Origin: Sycon ciliatum
Taxonomy: Eukaryota > Porifera > Calcarea > Leucosolenida > Sycettidae
Direction: 5' to 3'
DNA length: 64,000 nucleotides
Assembly: GCF_964019385.1 (NCBI RefSeq)
Contig: NC_088644.1
Location: forward strand, 38,383,649 to 38,447,648
Part shown: in pieces, positions 45,901-63,886 of the stretch
How the letters are laid out: each line of letters opens with the position of its first letter
How positions within the stretch are numbered: position 1 is the stretch's first letter
Made by a program: the position numbers and the translations under genes
Notes under the pieces: model-generated
What the model saw: only the letters and a program-made list of their open reading frames with translations
The model's database searches: none
What the model was told of the DNA's origin: nothing

Positions 45901-46693
45901 GAATGTCAACATCTACAATGAAAACGAAGATGAATACGATAGCCCATGGCATGAGGTAGGGTTGGACAAGGCGTACATAAACGGCCTAGTCTTAGCATGC
46001 TTTAGTATAGCATCAACACTGCCGCAGTGAAAGGTGCATTTTGCCATCACTGGCGAACTGAAGCTCCGCTCCTGAAGGCTGAGTACAATAACCCAGCGAA
46101 GCATGGACACCAACGGTTGCCTCCTCTGTCCAAAGTGAATATTAACTCGTGCTGATAACCCCGGCAGATTTTGTGCTTCGATGTACGATTTTTCTTTCAA
46201 ATGTACACCATGTGGGAGCTATTGTGCTAGATACAGTGCTATACACCTCTGACGAGCCCCTTTTTTTTTAATTAATGGGCTCAAACATCGAGGACTGGGC
46301 GTACTGTCCTGTCATTCTATGTGTGTTTGCAGTTGCTATGCTATCACCTGTAGATAGCTGTACATAAACTAGGGCTGAGTCAGGCAGCATTTTCTTCAGG
46401 TATCGGGTTCAGGTAGTTTTCTACGGTTAGCACGGGTACCCGATCGGGCAATGTTTCCATGGTAGCACCACAATGCACCCCTTCCCATATTCACTGGGTA
46501 GAGACATGAATTTGTACACGTGCACTGTACCCAACTACCCGTGCACACCACTAATGTAAAAGAAAGAGAATTCTTTGTCTCCCTCTCTTCTTCATACCTA
46601 CAGGTCAGTGGAAATCACCGGGGACAGGCGAACAGTGTTGCCATGGATACAAGTGGGTACGAAGGCCCTCTCCTGAAAGACACCCAGATATAG
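20977..46693 (+). CDS. Usherin-like (USH2A-type) fibronectin-III transmembrane protein, 3' part of gene
   Basis: Eleven exons join in phase: 20977-21061, 21374-21440, 21779-21844, 36546-36657, 37318-41520, 42060-42277, 43123-43332, 44359-44457, 45051-45313, 45845-45955, 46604-46693. All have AG/GT borders and the sum is about 1840 codons. The product is a chain of about 16-17 fibronectin III domains, many with the P-N-G-[VI] turn and a C-T-x-x-G-C hairpin, then one membrane helix (GFIVGMALVGVVLLITLIFC) and a tail ending DTQI, a class I PDZ ligand. In vertebrates usherin is a large cell-surface and basement-membrane protein whose tail binds PDZ scaffolds (whirlin, harmonin). Domain order, helix and terminal motif fit it. 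The 5' part (laminin domains, signal peptide) is outside the window, so orthology is inferred from the C-terminal third. Confidence 0.85.
21374..21440 (+). CDS. Usherin-like gene, exon (FN3 last strand)
   Basis: CTACAG before and GTAAGT after; 22 codons plus one base. LMVCSRFSCANSSAVVGRTAEG continues the previous exon and has the Cys-type hairpin and RTAE end typical of this protein. Confidence 0.75.
21779..21844 (+). CDS. Usherin-like gene, exon (FN3 first strands)
   Basis: GTGCAG before and GTACGT after. Encodes ATGILAPTMNFTARKTASITW, the first strands of the next fibronectin domain. Its split codon is completed by 36546, 14.7 kb away. Confidence 0.78.
21892..22119. mobile_element. Pogo-like MITE with internal minisatellite
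   Basis: Ends CAGTGAAACCT and, inverted, CAGTGTAACCT, with TA after the right end. The interior is 17-18 bp repeats of the type ACCACCTGCCTTTAGAG (about 21990-22100). CAGT-starting TIRs and TA targets are usual for pogo/Tigger elements. The left TA is not clear. Confidence 0.6.
22128..22408 (-). repeat. Gypsy-A2 3' LTR, part 1
   Basis: Starts TGTAATACGCGACC (inverse of the LTR end) and runs to the AAAGC duplicated by BEL-2 (22404-22408). The rest is at 29817-30000. Confidence 0.9.
22409..23228 (-). repeat. BEL-2 3' LTR
   Basis: 820 bp, directly repeated at 28992-29811. One end has the inverted repeat TGTAGCCGA (22409) / TCGGCTACA (22458) and the other has TCGCGAATGG/CCATTCGCGA around 23202-23226. 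A minisatellite of ATGTGTATGCGC-like units is at 22600-22700. A 146-codon plus-strand ORF inside is shared by both LTRs and looks non-coding. Confidence 0.9.
23245..28968 (-). pseudogene. BEL-2 gag-pol polyprotein with one in-frame TAG
   Basis: A single frame of about 1908 codons from the ATG at 28968, which overlaps the edge of the primer-binding region, broken only by TAG at 23683-23685. Order: acidic N-terminus, Gln-rich linker, DUF1759-like gag, zinc knuckles (CFLCLGAGHSTGSC; CYHC), protease with LLLDTGSNKSFVS, RT with YVDN at the catalytic box (a variant found in BEL elements), RNase H (HVFVDASEAAYAAVAYLR), integrase H2C2 domain and core (TGLDYFGPL, CDNAPQF, GGFYERMVG), then, after the TAG, the DUF5641 end (SSLRERTQRQ). 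The stop removes only the C-terminal tail of integrase. It could be a nonsense mutation or a readthrough codon. Confidence 0.88.
28972..28988 (-). other. BEL-2 primer-binding site
   Basis: TGGTGCCGAAACCCGGG on the minus strand, three bases from the 5' LTR start at 28992. Same 17 bases as in the TRIM-like element. Confidence 0.8.
28992..29811 (-). repeat. BEL-2 5' LTR
   Basis: 820 bp, no difference seen from 22409-23228. Followed on the plus strand by the TSD AAAGC. Confidence 0.9.
29817..30000 (-). repeat. Gypsy-A2 3' LTR, part 2, with threefold 50-bp unit
   Basis: Continues the LTR after BEL-2. The first 50 bases of the LTR are present three times in tandem (29851-29900, 29901-29950 and 29951-30000 on the plus strand). 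The polypurine tract follows at 30001. Confidence 0.9.
30182..34333 (-). pseudogene. Gypsy-A2 pol, two frameshifts
   Basis: Pol of the second Gypsy-A copy. Protease (ALVDTGSSVSLVS), RT (FFDD) and the start of RNase H are open from 34333 to about 32187. An 8-T run at 32179-32186 (7 A in Gypsy-A1 at 13083-13089) shifts the frame. RNase H and integrase continue in the next frame to about 30626. There a deletion of 103 bp between two copies of CCAAGTC shifts it again, and the GPY/F-like and Pro-rich end (to 30182) is in a third frame. The protease-RT join is intact here, in contrast to Gypsy-A1. Confidence 0.88.
34285..35394 (-). CDS. Gypsy-A2 gag
   Basis: 369 residues from the ATG at 35394 (MAQNPQAAAA), with the capsid-like region and CCHC knuckle CFTCGDQSHFRRDC at the end. 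It differs from Gypsy-A1 gag by only a few residues and is intact. Pol overlaps it in the -1 frame. With a broken pol, the copy could at most supply gag. Confidence 0.85.
   Translation of the reverse strand: MAQNPQAAAAAAAAAPAAPALAPGQVPAPRQAPLARPVVVPPTFGGASQDDWHCFIARFDAACVVNGYRDAERLQFLPCCFKESAFTTYQTILAAHPQYTYVEMCTELGLRFAPPQQSRLLQAEFRARLKRSTESQAEFAAALQRLAARAFPGQQGPLLDRLTLNQFIDGQVNSDLRLHIRTSSPAALDAAVRRAYEVAAILEVENRRSLPVPTPACAALTASMPQAHSVGPLADPTPTSSATVAHVAPSSTSSSTDPLVLSLLSKISDQLADLQVFSATSAPSPRAYSDDTRAPRGRGHSVFPRSAPMSGPTRFPGSSNRNPPPYNGTGRGLYDGARDRGCFTCGDQSHFRRDCPHSTRGGRPSGNRY
35773..36136 (-). repeat. Gypsy-A2 5' LTR
   Basis: 364 bp with one copy of the 50-bp start unit. The primer-binding site lies just right of... 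in element sense, after the LTR end at 35773 (plus-strand GCTGCCACCAAA). TSD CGGTG follows at 36137. Confidence 0.92.
36301..36500. other. Assembly gap, 200 N
   Basis: Exactly 200 undetermined bases in the intron before exon 36546; the round size suggests a placeholder of unknown true length. Confidence 0.99.
36546..36657 (+). CDS. Usherin-like gene, exon after the 14.7-kb intron
   Basis: GTGCAG before and GTGAGT after. APAVANGIVTGYSIVVRD continues ..SITW of exon 21779-21844 in phase, giving a normal W-S-x-P-x-x-x-N-G fibronectin motif across the TE-filled intron. Two Cys pairs (ACCPR, NCTAS) follow. Confidence 0.82.
36701..36834. mobile_element. Short MITE, 134 bp
   Basis: Inverted ends: CTGGCGGCAACTGACATCCG on the left and, inverted, CTGGCAACTGAAATCCGACC on the right, continuing into CCCC and GCGGTGCG. 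No coding capacity. The subterminal core ACTGAAATCCGACC is shared with the MITE at 60584. Confidence 0.65.
37318..41520 (+). CDS. Usherin-like gene, 4.2-kb exon with about 15 FN3 domains
   Basis: CTCACAG before and GTAAGG after; 4203 bp without a stop in the spliced frame. Fifteen fibronectin FG hairpins can be counted. Some are Cys type (CTVIGCTAS, CTVAGCSLS, CTKVGCTDG, CTRFGCTAS, CTLVGCTNS) and some are N-x-AG type (SNGAGD, NSAGSV, TNGAGT, SNSAGT). Most domains have the turn P-x-x-P-N-G-[VIL] between strands B and C. Many N-x-S/T sites suggest glycosylation, so this is extracellular. The exon ends two bases into a codon, completed at 42060. Confidence 0.9.
42060..42277 (+). CDS. Usherin-like gene, exon
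   Basis: TGTGCAG before and GTATGA after. Completes the last fibronectin domain of the large exon (YELEASNSAGSVTSSRSPVL). One base of the next codon is carried over. Confidence 0.82.
42324..42511. mobile_element. Pogo-like MITE, 188 bp
   Basis: CAGTCAGACCTCGC at both ends in inverse orientation with TA on each side (42322-42323 and 42512-42513). Second inverted motif TATCCGGAT inside. No coding. Confidence 0.8.
42891..43095. repeat. Compound (TG)n/(TGCG)n microsatellite
   Basis: About 200 bases of alternating purine-pyrimidine: TG repeats, then TGCG/CATGCG/CACG units. It stands about 28 bases upstream of the 3' splice site of exon 43123 and is a candidate Z-DNA-forming tract. Confidence 0.9.
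43123..43332 (+). CDS. Usherin-like gene, exon
   Basis: CCTATAG before and GTAAGT after. Encodes PEVIGQLNVALSNRTVG..FILDWSGAF.., a further fibronectin-like domain start with the W-S motif. Confidence 0.8.
43347..43568. mobile_element. Pogo-like MITE with 18-bp minisatellite
   Basis: Ends CAGTTAACTTTGCGTATAAC and, inverted, CAGTCAACTTTGCTAATAAC; TA follows the right end. Inside are four copies of AAGTGTCCTTATTCACG-like units at 43388-43450. Confidence 0.7.
44068..44248. mobile_element. Short MITE-like inverted-repeat unit
   Basis: Left end TTACCGTATTATCCGGAGTA with TATAAGCC further in; right end inverted TACCATATTCTCTGAGGTAT with TATAAGCCGC. A C-run lies at 44100-44114. No coding; TSD not clear. 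Confidence 0.5.
44359..44457 (+). CDS. Usherin-like gene, exon
   Basis: CCTGCAG before and GTAAGC after. NYSYSVVLKMGSFTEVQTRA is the last strands of the membrane-proximal fibronectin domain. Confidence 0.8.
45051..45313 (+). CDS. Usherin-like gene, transmembrane exon
   Basis: TCTGCAG before and GTAAGC after. A short stalk (TAETESEEVSKPTYKTT) precedes one hydrophobic helix, GFIVGMALVGVVLLITLIFC, followed by a basic, Ser-rich cytoplasmic segment (LHRPSKATASDGRTYS..NNRRSKARP). Positive charges after the helix fit type I topology. The exon ends at a codon boundary. Confidence 0.88.
45845..45955 (+). CDS. Usherin-like gene, cytoplasmic-tail exon
   Basis: CATCAG before and GTAGGG after, 37 codons. 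Encodes PTSSPPGSKDPGNVALLRTN then an acidic Tyr-containing stretch, IYNENEDEYDSPWHE. Confidence 0.75.
46604..46693 (+). CDS. Usherin-like gene, last exon, PDZ-ligand C-terminus
   Basis: CTACAG before; 29 codons and TAG at 46691-46693. It ends GPLLKDTQI. Thr at -2 and Ile at 0 make a class I PDZ ligand; vertebrate usherin ends in DTHL at the same place. Confidence 0.82.
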   Translation, partial: VSGNHRGQANSVAMDTSGYEGPLLKDTQI

Positions 46694-47160
46694 CCACAGA
46701 GTACACTGTAGATGGGCCTACCAGCGGAGCTGCTGGCATCTTGACGTAAATCTCTCCTAGACCCACAAAACCGTTACACTTCGTCAAGCTCTTCCATAAG
46801 CAGCTTGTCTCATTCTTGAGAGCGGCGACAATCTGAACATGCTTATGACCGTTGTGTGGACACTTACAGTGAAGGTGGTGCGCCTTCGTGACTGGTGGAA
46901 ATCATTTCTATCAGTTTGATTAGGCTTCTTTCTTTTTCATTCTTGCAACCCCCGCCCGCTTCAGTTTTATTCATGCCTCTCCCTGAGCTTCCTGCACACA
47001 CTGCAGCGGTGTAAGTCGTTGTTGAAATGCCGCTTTGTTAGTCACGTGCGTTCCTGTACGATGTTGAGACCCTTGAACTATGTACATGACTGTACATGCA
47101 TATTATGACTTGGTGTAAATTATTCGCAGTGCTATCAAAACTATTTTTGAAGTTAATAAA
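46694..47160 (+). other. 3' UTR of the usherin-like gene with AATAAA
   Basis: Nothing coding. AATAAA at 47155-47160 (AGTTAATAAAATAC) is the first good polyadenylation signal after the stop. Confidence 0.55.
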
Positions 47161-47415
47161 ATACCGGACACAATTACTTCAGTTTTGAAATAATTGGATC
47201 TGCATTCATCTAAACCCTGTTTCCGAGCACAGGAAGCGAGCACGTATCTAAAAATGACCGGTTGCAACCACAACTCCTGGCCCAAGCCAGGCAGGGAGTC
47301 TTGAAAGCGACCCGTGATTTCTAACCCACGTGTTACCATGATTGCCATGCCATTGGATTGCCATGACATTGGCGTCTTCCCAAGGTCGCCCACAATCCAC
47401 ATGCATAGTCGGTCA

Positions 47416-47560
47416 GTGCACTAGTACTACCGGTACTAGTACTAGTACAGTACAGACTTGCTAGTACTAGTACTTAGTAGATCTACCAAGTCGAGTATGC
47501 CCCCTTATTTAATTAATTTACTCTTACCAGTACTAGTACTAGTGACTAGTACTACTGAGT
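47416..47560. repeat. ACTAGT-rich palindromic cluster
   Basis: Repeated CTAGTACTAGTAC-type units, mostly self-complementary, on both sides of an AT-rich stretch (47505-47525). Lies between two genes, about 650 bases before the next start codon. No gene seen in 47161-48213, which should include the promoter of the beta-helix gene. Confidence 0.65.
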
Positions 47561-48213
47561 AGATCTAGATTCAATGACACTTCGCGGGTAAGAGACCACG
47601 CGACCACACAGTTGCTCACGTGGTCAACCGTGGTCAGCTGCAGTCTGTAGACTGTGTAGTGTAGCGCCGGCATATGGCATCTCTCAAACTGAGTTCATAA
47701 TAATTCCTGATTACGCTCTGATATCGAGGGGAGAGTCCAAATCTGGACTCGGCCAGGCCCCTGGCCCTGCCAAAGTGCCATGGCATGATCATACACTGCA
47801 GTACTCGCTTATCCATTATTGACCATAGACACTACTATGCTTCCAAGTATTACTATTAGTATTACAAGTTGACACCGAGGGCTTTACTTGTCCGTCACCG
47901 GTCACCATTCACCAACCAAAAGCCTTGCAGAAGAGGTGAGGCAGCGCGTCTGTACTGACAGTCTGTACTGTGCTGCGCCGATGGTAGCCTGTCAAGTGTC
48001 AGCAAACAGACTCAGCTCGTGTCAAGTGCAGTGCATGCTAAAATTATTACAATAAACGCACAGAAGATAGGAGAGATCTAGCCTGGGCACTTTCTGGTGC
48101 ATGACGGTACACGCACACGCCGAGCTACAAGAGTTCAAAGTCTAGGTAACTTGATCTGCTTCTCTCTAAGTAAGTTAGTTAGTTCTGGTGGAGCTATTCG
48201 CTGAGCGGACGAA

Positions 48214-55238
<7,025 letters not shown>

Positions 55239-56996
55239 ATGGCATTTGCCCTCAACTTGTTCGCTGTGCTGGCTGTTGTGTCGGTGACAGAGGTACTGGG
55301 CTTTGCTTCCTATCGCTCACGAATCCCTAACGGATTCGCTGTTCAACATCCCTGTGATGCCAGCAAAGTCTGGTCGGGCGTGGGGCACAACAGTGATCAA
55401 GGCGGTGACGCTCGCAACCCGTTCGGCTTGGACTTCCAGGCGACAGGCCACGCCTGGACCGACAGTCTCTGCCGTGCCGATTCCGATAAGGACGGACTGA
55501 CCAATGGGCAAGAGTTGGGTGATCCCGACTGCAAGTGGCAGCCTGGGCAATCTGCACAGCGCTCCACCAACATCACGCATCCAGGGTTTGATTCCAGCCG
55601 GGTAGACTGTACGCGATTCTTCAAGCGCTGCAAGGCATTCGACGCCCCGGGCGTGAAGTACTTTGACCTACGCGCTGCGAACGGTTCTGAAGACACCATA
55701 GTGCCCGCCAAGGAAACTACGTACTATAACATGAACTTCGAGTTGCCTGCAGATCGCCAGTATCATGCAGTTGGATTTGCACCGATCCTGGACAACGTCA
55801 ACGTTATCCACCACTTCCTCGTCTACAGCTGTGATAGGCCTCGTCCAACCGGCAAAGGCTTCGAGGCGTTCAGCAACCATGAAGACTGCCAGAGACTTGT
55901 CTACGGATGGTCATTCGGAATGGGCGATGAGTGCTTCCCCATGGACACTGGAGTCCCATTCGGCGGGAAACACCCACGATATGTTCAACTACAGCTCCAC
56001 TGGACTAACAGGAACAAGGTTGCCGGCTATCGCGACATGTCCGGTGTTCGAATGTACTACACCAGCAAACCGAGGAAGTACGATCTGGGCTTCATCTCCG
56101 TGGGGCAGCTGAATCTCAACATCCCGTCGCAACAGCCGGCTGTGGAGGCGTCCTTCGGCTGTAGCAGCGGCTGCACCAAGACACTACTGGACCAGGGACC
56201 CGTGAAGCTTATCACCGGTGCGCCACACATGCACTTCCTGGGCAAGTCCATGCTCGTAGACCTGATCAAGCCCACTGGGCACCGCCAACGGATCCTGAAT
56301 GACAAAGTTTACAACTATAACGCCCCGGCTACGTACGACTACCCCTCGCCGAACTATATCGACTTGGAGGCTGGCGACAAACTCGTAGGATCGTGCACCT
56401 TCAATAGTATGGACCGGAACGACTCTACATACTGGGGATACGGATCGTATGATGAAATGTGTTTCGGATTCTTTCGATACTACCCCAGTCGCGGAGCTCT
56501 GAACTGCTATCAGTACGGCGAGAACGATCTCTGCTACGACACGACAACCGTGGACGGTCCTCGCTGCAGTCTTTTCCATTACTTCGAGAACATTACCGTC
56601 ACCGTCAACAACGCCATGCACGCGTGCAGTGACGTCATGCATGCCGCCGCCGCCGAACAAGCGAAGCAGGCGCAAGACCAACCGACCGGCAGCGGGGGCA
56701 CAGCGACTACTCGGAATGCTCGTCCGGTGTGCACGTCTCAGTGCCTGGCGCAAGTGTCACGCATCCTAAAGGCGCACCGAGACCCATGCCAGAAGACCAG
56801 GCATCGCAAGGAGTGGAAGCTGCTGGACAGCCTCGTGTCGCAGAGGACATCCACCCTGGATGACGTGGTCAGCCATTGCCAAACAGTCGGTATGGTTGAG
56901 GAGGAGGTACAACAGCTGAACAGTGGCTCTAGCACCCTCCTCATGAGCTGTCCACTGTTTATCATAATGGCATCACTCCGCTTGTTGATTGTCTAG
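55239..56996 (+). CDS. Temptin-domain copper type II monooxygenase (PHM/DBH-like)
   Basis: Single exon, 585 residues. Signal peptide 1-21 (LFAVLAVVSVTEVLG). Residues 22-100 match a temptin-like Cys domain (RIPNGF..HPC, GVGH, RNPFG, DSDKDGLTNGQELGDP). Residues about 150-455 are a copper monooxygenase core. His191/His192 and His254 fit the CuH ligands of PHM (H107, H108, H172), and His330/His332 and Met407 (DEMC) fit the CuM ligands (H242, H244, M314), with nearly the same spacing. Such enzymes hydroxylate C-H bonds with O2 and ascorbate, in peptide amidation or catecholamine synthesis; the substrate here is unknown. A Cys-rich tail ends in a hydrophobic segment (LLMSCPLFIIMASLRLLIV), suggesting a GPI anchor. 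AATAAA follows the stop by 9 bases. Confidence 0.88.
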   Translation: MAFALNLFAVLAVVSVTEVLGFASYRSRIPNGFAVQHPCDASKVWSGVGHNSDQGGDARNPFGLDFQATGHAWTDSLCRADSDKDGLTNGQELGDPDCKWQPGQSAQRSTNITHPGFDSSRVDCTRFFKRCKAFDAPGVKYFDLRAANGSEDTIVPAKETTYYNMNFELPADRQYHAVGFAPILDNVNVIHHFLVYSCDRPRPTGKGFEAFSNHEDCQRLVYGWSFGMGDECFPMDTGVPFGGKHPRYVQLQLHWTNRNKVAGYRDMSGVRMYYTSKPRKYDLGFISVGQLNLNIPSQQPAVEASFGCSSGCTKTLLDQGPVKLITGAPHMHFLGKSMLVDLIKPTGHRQRILNDKVYNYNAPATYDYPSPNYIDLEAGDKLVGSCTFNSMDRNDSTYWGYGSYDEMCFGFFRYYPSRGALNCYQYGENDLCYDTTTVDGPRCSLFHYFENITVTVNNAMHACSDVMHAAAAEQAKQAQDQPTGSGGTATTRNARPVCTSQCLAQVSRILKAHRDPCQKTRHRKEWKLLDSLVSQRTSTLDDVVSHCQTVGMVEEEVQQLNSGSSTLLMSCPLFIIMASLRLLIV

Positions 56997-57005
56997 CACT
57001 ATGAT

Positions 57006-57011
57006 AATAAA
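57006..57011 (+). terminator. Polyadenylation signal of the monooxygenase gene
   Basis: AATAAA in ATGATAATAAACCCTGG, 9 bases after the stop codon. This implies a very short 3' UTR. Confidence 0.6.
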
Positions 57012-58401
57012 CCCTGGACTAGTTCACTGAAAAGTGTTGTTTGAGGAAGTCTTATTTCTTCCATGTTGCTACTTGATGATTCTAACGTTATCGGCATTAT
57101 GCTGTTTTCACTTGTCTCTCGTTTCTTCAGCTACATGTACGTTACATTGTTGCGTTTGTCCTCTGTCCACACGATCAGCGGAATCTCTCCGTACTATGAT
57201 GGGCGTTGACGTACAATGTATATCCCTTGAAGCTGCATCATGTGGCGTTATACTGCTATGAGTATGCCCGTATGAGCTATATCTTTCCATACATCTCTTC
57301 ATTATTTGCAACATAACTAATGGTCATCTGAAACGTCTTCTTGATTTCCGTCGTAATAATTTGTTTCCATCCAAGCACGCAGTGGCCTAAGGATTCGCTT
57401 CTGCTTCAAATTCTATTCGGTCTTCGATTATTATTCATGCACCGATCACGCTGACTAAGTTATCGGATTTGTATAAATACCAGCTTTTGTTCTGGGAGAA
57501 CAATATTGTCAGAAACCACCAAGATTGAAGTGTACATGGCTCAGTTGCTACACTTATGGTCAGGGGTGGTCTTGAAGACAGGCGTGGGATGTGACCATGG
57601 TGACTTGCCACCAGCGAAACGTACTCATTAAATTTTGGTTGTTCAACTGTTGAGTGTTGTGTTTCTCAAGTGCTATAATTATATTATTATGACTCTAGAC
57701 AGTTGTCAAAAAGCCTACGGAGACGGTCCTAAGGCTGCATAGTGTTCTATGACCAGTGGACAGAGCCAGTAATACAATGATCACACCGCAATTTCACAAC
57801 CAAGTTCTTTTCCGCCGTTACTCAGAGTTTCGTGTGAAACACTCATCAGACAGCATGACCAAGACTAGCATTCACTAGAATATATACGGAGGGTCTTGAG
57901 AAAAGAGGGCAGAGGTGATGGAGTTACAACATTTCAATAGCGCGAGGAAAAGGATGTGGCAAAAATTGGCGTCATTATAAAAGAAAAAAGATGTTATGTT
58001 ACATAAAATTTTCACGGTTCGCGTGAGACTCGACTGGAAGCCGGGCTTTCCGCATTCGTAGGAACGCCACCACCCTTCAAGGATCAAGGCGCAGATGCAG
58101 CTCCTAATTACCTAAAGCGGTGGGAGGTGAGTAGATCAGCTCACCAGCAAGTGGTCAAAGACCGAAAATCCCATGTTATGTTACATACCAAAGGGTTAAA
58201 AGTACACGGCTGTATAGGGTATAGAGCATAGGGTAGAGGAATAGTGCGATGCTATACATGTAGCACACGCACTACTCTATAGAATCTGATAGTATAGTGC
58301 TCAATTACATGGCAACACAGCAGTACAGGTTATGACTGACACTCTATATTTATGAGTCTAATCCGACTGGATCCTATTGAGTCGACTTGAAGTACGAATC
58401 T

Positions 58402-58471
<70 letters not shown>

Positions 58472-59037
58472 CCTAGCTCTCTCCCGCTTTGAAATTCGCT
58501 TCCATAGAATCGGGCACCATTGCCCGTTTGGCCGTGCGAAGTAAAATAGAAATCAACAACAACAACAAGTCCTTCGCTTGACTCGGTACGGTACTACATG
58601 TACTAGAAGTAGATCTACTCGCTCAGTGTTCTCCCTGAACTCTCACAGCACGTCCAGGGGAGCTAACAGAGGTAGTCACCGGTCAGCATTGTATTCTTAG
58701 CTAGGTCCAACACGGAATTAGAGTGGTCTGACGTCTGTGTTTGTAGCAGCACGCTTTCCGGTTTCCGAGCGCTTTTGTTCAAGCGAGGCTCAGATGGTAG
58801 AACTCCTACGGATTGGCTTAGCACATCATGCCATATACCCGACGTTATCATCGGATTCGCGTGGCATGCCGGCAGGAGGACCCTTGATGGATCAGTTGTT
58901 GCTTTGTGTGTTTCAACTACACAGAGTCGCCTCCTGGAGTCCTGGTCCAGTTACAGTTCGCTGTGGATTGTAGAGGTGTTGTTGGCGAAGTGCTGTAGAC
59001 GAACCACGGAGCGGACCGAGTCTGAACGAGCTGAGCA
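57012..59037. other. Intergenic region
   Basis: No gene supported. Contains a (CT)n array at 58403-58468. The last few hundred bases are probably promoter and 5' UTR of the gene starting at 59038. Confidence 0.55.
58403..58468. repeat. (CT)n microsatellite
   Basis: About 65 bases of uninterrupted CT repeats. Confidence 0.95.
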
Positions 59038-59104
59038 ATGGCCGCTTGCAGCACGCTGGCTCTAGTCCTCCTGATCGTTGTCACACTGGCAGTGAAACCT
59101 GCTT
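59038..59104 (+). CDS. Putative first exon, signal peptide of an unseen gene
   Basis: ATG at 59038 opens MAACSTLALVLLIVVTLAVKPA, a typical signal peptide, ending at a strong donor GCTT|GTAAGT. No following exon is recognised before the window ends, so the mature protein is unknown. The call rests on the signal peptide and donor only. Confidence 0.45.
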
Positions 59105-60583
59105 GTAAGTACGCCTATCATGTTCAGACGCTGTATCCGCATGTCTCGTGGAGGTTGTGATTACGCGCAGAACAGCAAAATGGGATTTTCAGGCAGCACA
59201 CACGCCTCCGAGAGCTGAATTTCGTTACAACCTCCACATTTCCGCGAGAAACCATCCTACATCGAGCATAAGCACGCGTGTAGCTCTCCACACCATAGGC
59301 ATAGGTAGATTACTTTGAGCAAGTAATACTAATAGTTGAGGCTAAGCCCTGGTTGGTTGGCATGAACAAGAAAAGTGAAAAGTCAAAGCCTTGGACTGTA
59401 CCGCAGGACATCTGGTAAAAAGCATTGGGGGCTAGGGGAGGGGGGGGGGGGGCAGAGAGAAACTAAAAATAATGAGGCTGACAAGATAGGCCATGCAGTC
59501 AGAAAAACGGATGTGGCTGTGTAGTGTTCATCTAGACTGTCCTGACATAAAACTGTCGGCAAGGCCACTGTGCCAGTCTGTGGTGACCCGTCACCGGTAG
59601 TAGTTGGTGTGATATTGTATGTACTTCAGAGGACATGGATCAATTGTATCACATTATTCATACAATTGGCACGCTCATTTAGCTAGCGCTAATATGTAGT
59701 CTGTAGCGCTAATACGTATTATGTAGTCTGTACATAAGGCACTTTCCTTATGTACGTAACTCGTTGATTCATTCTATCCAAGTTCGTGGAACATAACAGT
59801 AGTCGTGTACATTGTCATAGCACTCTGTGTCGTGTTGCTATCCATGGATGATGTACCTGGTTGTGGAGTGCATGCATTATGCCTACTTTTCACTCACAAA
59901 GCGACTGTTCAGTACATGGGGTAGTGGTCTACCAGGGCAATCACACTCACCACCGTGGTGGTTTTCCAGAAATGAGTAGAAGCAAAAAACCACACTCGCA
60001 GCCCCAGAATAGATAAATAGCCGAAAAACATCTAAATCCATCAAAGAACCGCCAGCAAGCGGGAGAAAAGGCCGTGAAATCAAGTGAAACAGCATGGCCA
60101 GTGGTAAGCATGGGTGACTGGGCAGCAGGGGAGCGCCTGAAAAACAATGACTCCCTACATTCCCAGCCGCGACCGCTCAACCGGGCTAGAGGAAAAACAC
60201 GCCTTTCGGCCAAAAAACCTTTCTATTTTCATTAATTCCTGCCCCGCTGCCAGTCAGACCCAAGAATAGAGATAGCAAGAAATGGTATGTAATAACCGGT
60301 GTATGTCATAATCATAAGCCACACACATAGGCATAGATTGTCAAGAAGAACAGCGGACGACTCCCATGAAACCAGGGTGGGTGGGCGGGCAACTTCAACT
60401 ACCACGAGGAAAAACAAAGACCACGATGGCAGGTTCAGCGGAGTTGCGCAGAACAAGAGCAAATGCACGAAAAAATTTTGTGAGTGAAAAATACGTTTTT
60501 TGCACTCTTTCGCTACGCTCAGCCGTGAAAAAACAAAACAATTCTCTCTTCACCTTCTTCCTGCTCATACCCACACAGGTATT

Positions 60584-60782
60584 ACTACAGTTGCGCTCGC
60601 TGAAACCTGACCCAATGTGCAAAGCTGATGCCCTCAACTTCCACGGCCCTTGATGCCCTAGCTGGAAGTGGCACAAATGCGGCTGGACGTACACATGTAC
60701 ACAATGATGTAATCGGAACTAGTCCAGGGCGCCAGCTTTGCACTTTTATTTGGGTCGGATTTCAGTGAGCGCAACTGTAGTA
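60584..60782. mobile_element. MITE, 199 bp
   Basis: Long inverted ends: TACTACAGTTGCGCTCGCTG on the left and, inverted, TACTACAGTTGCGCTCACTG on the right, continuing through CCGACCCA and GTGCAAAGCT for about 55 bases. No coding. Confidence 0.8.
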
Positions 60783-60864
60783 TAGTGTTGGAAAACTGAA
60801 TATTCGTGCTAGACCTGTACGAAGTGCTCCATGATCGCAATCCCTGCAGATAAAGCCACATAGC

Positions 60865-60984
60865 CATCCTTTCCCCCATCCTTTCCCCCATCCTTTCCCC
60901 TATCCTTTCCCCCATCCTTTCCCCCATCCTTTCCCCCATCCTTTCCCCCATCCTTTCCCCCATCCTTTCCCCCATCCTTTCCCC
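60865..60984. repeat. 12-bp minisatellite, about 10 copies
   Basis: CATCCTTTCCCC in tandem with one variant (CTATCC). Strongly pyrimidine-rich on the plus strand. Confidence 0.95.
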
Positions 60985-61117
60985 GTCCTTTTCTTTCACA
61001 TTCGCGCCTGTAGAGCACTGCTGACAACTTCCCTTTCAATTCGCCCAAAATCGCTCCCAAACGCCAACAGGAGTATTCTGGATGAATGGATTGTAGTTTT
61101 AAACTATGCGGATGGCT

Positions 61118-63886
<2,769 letters not shown>

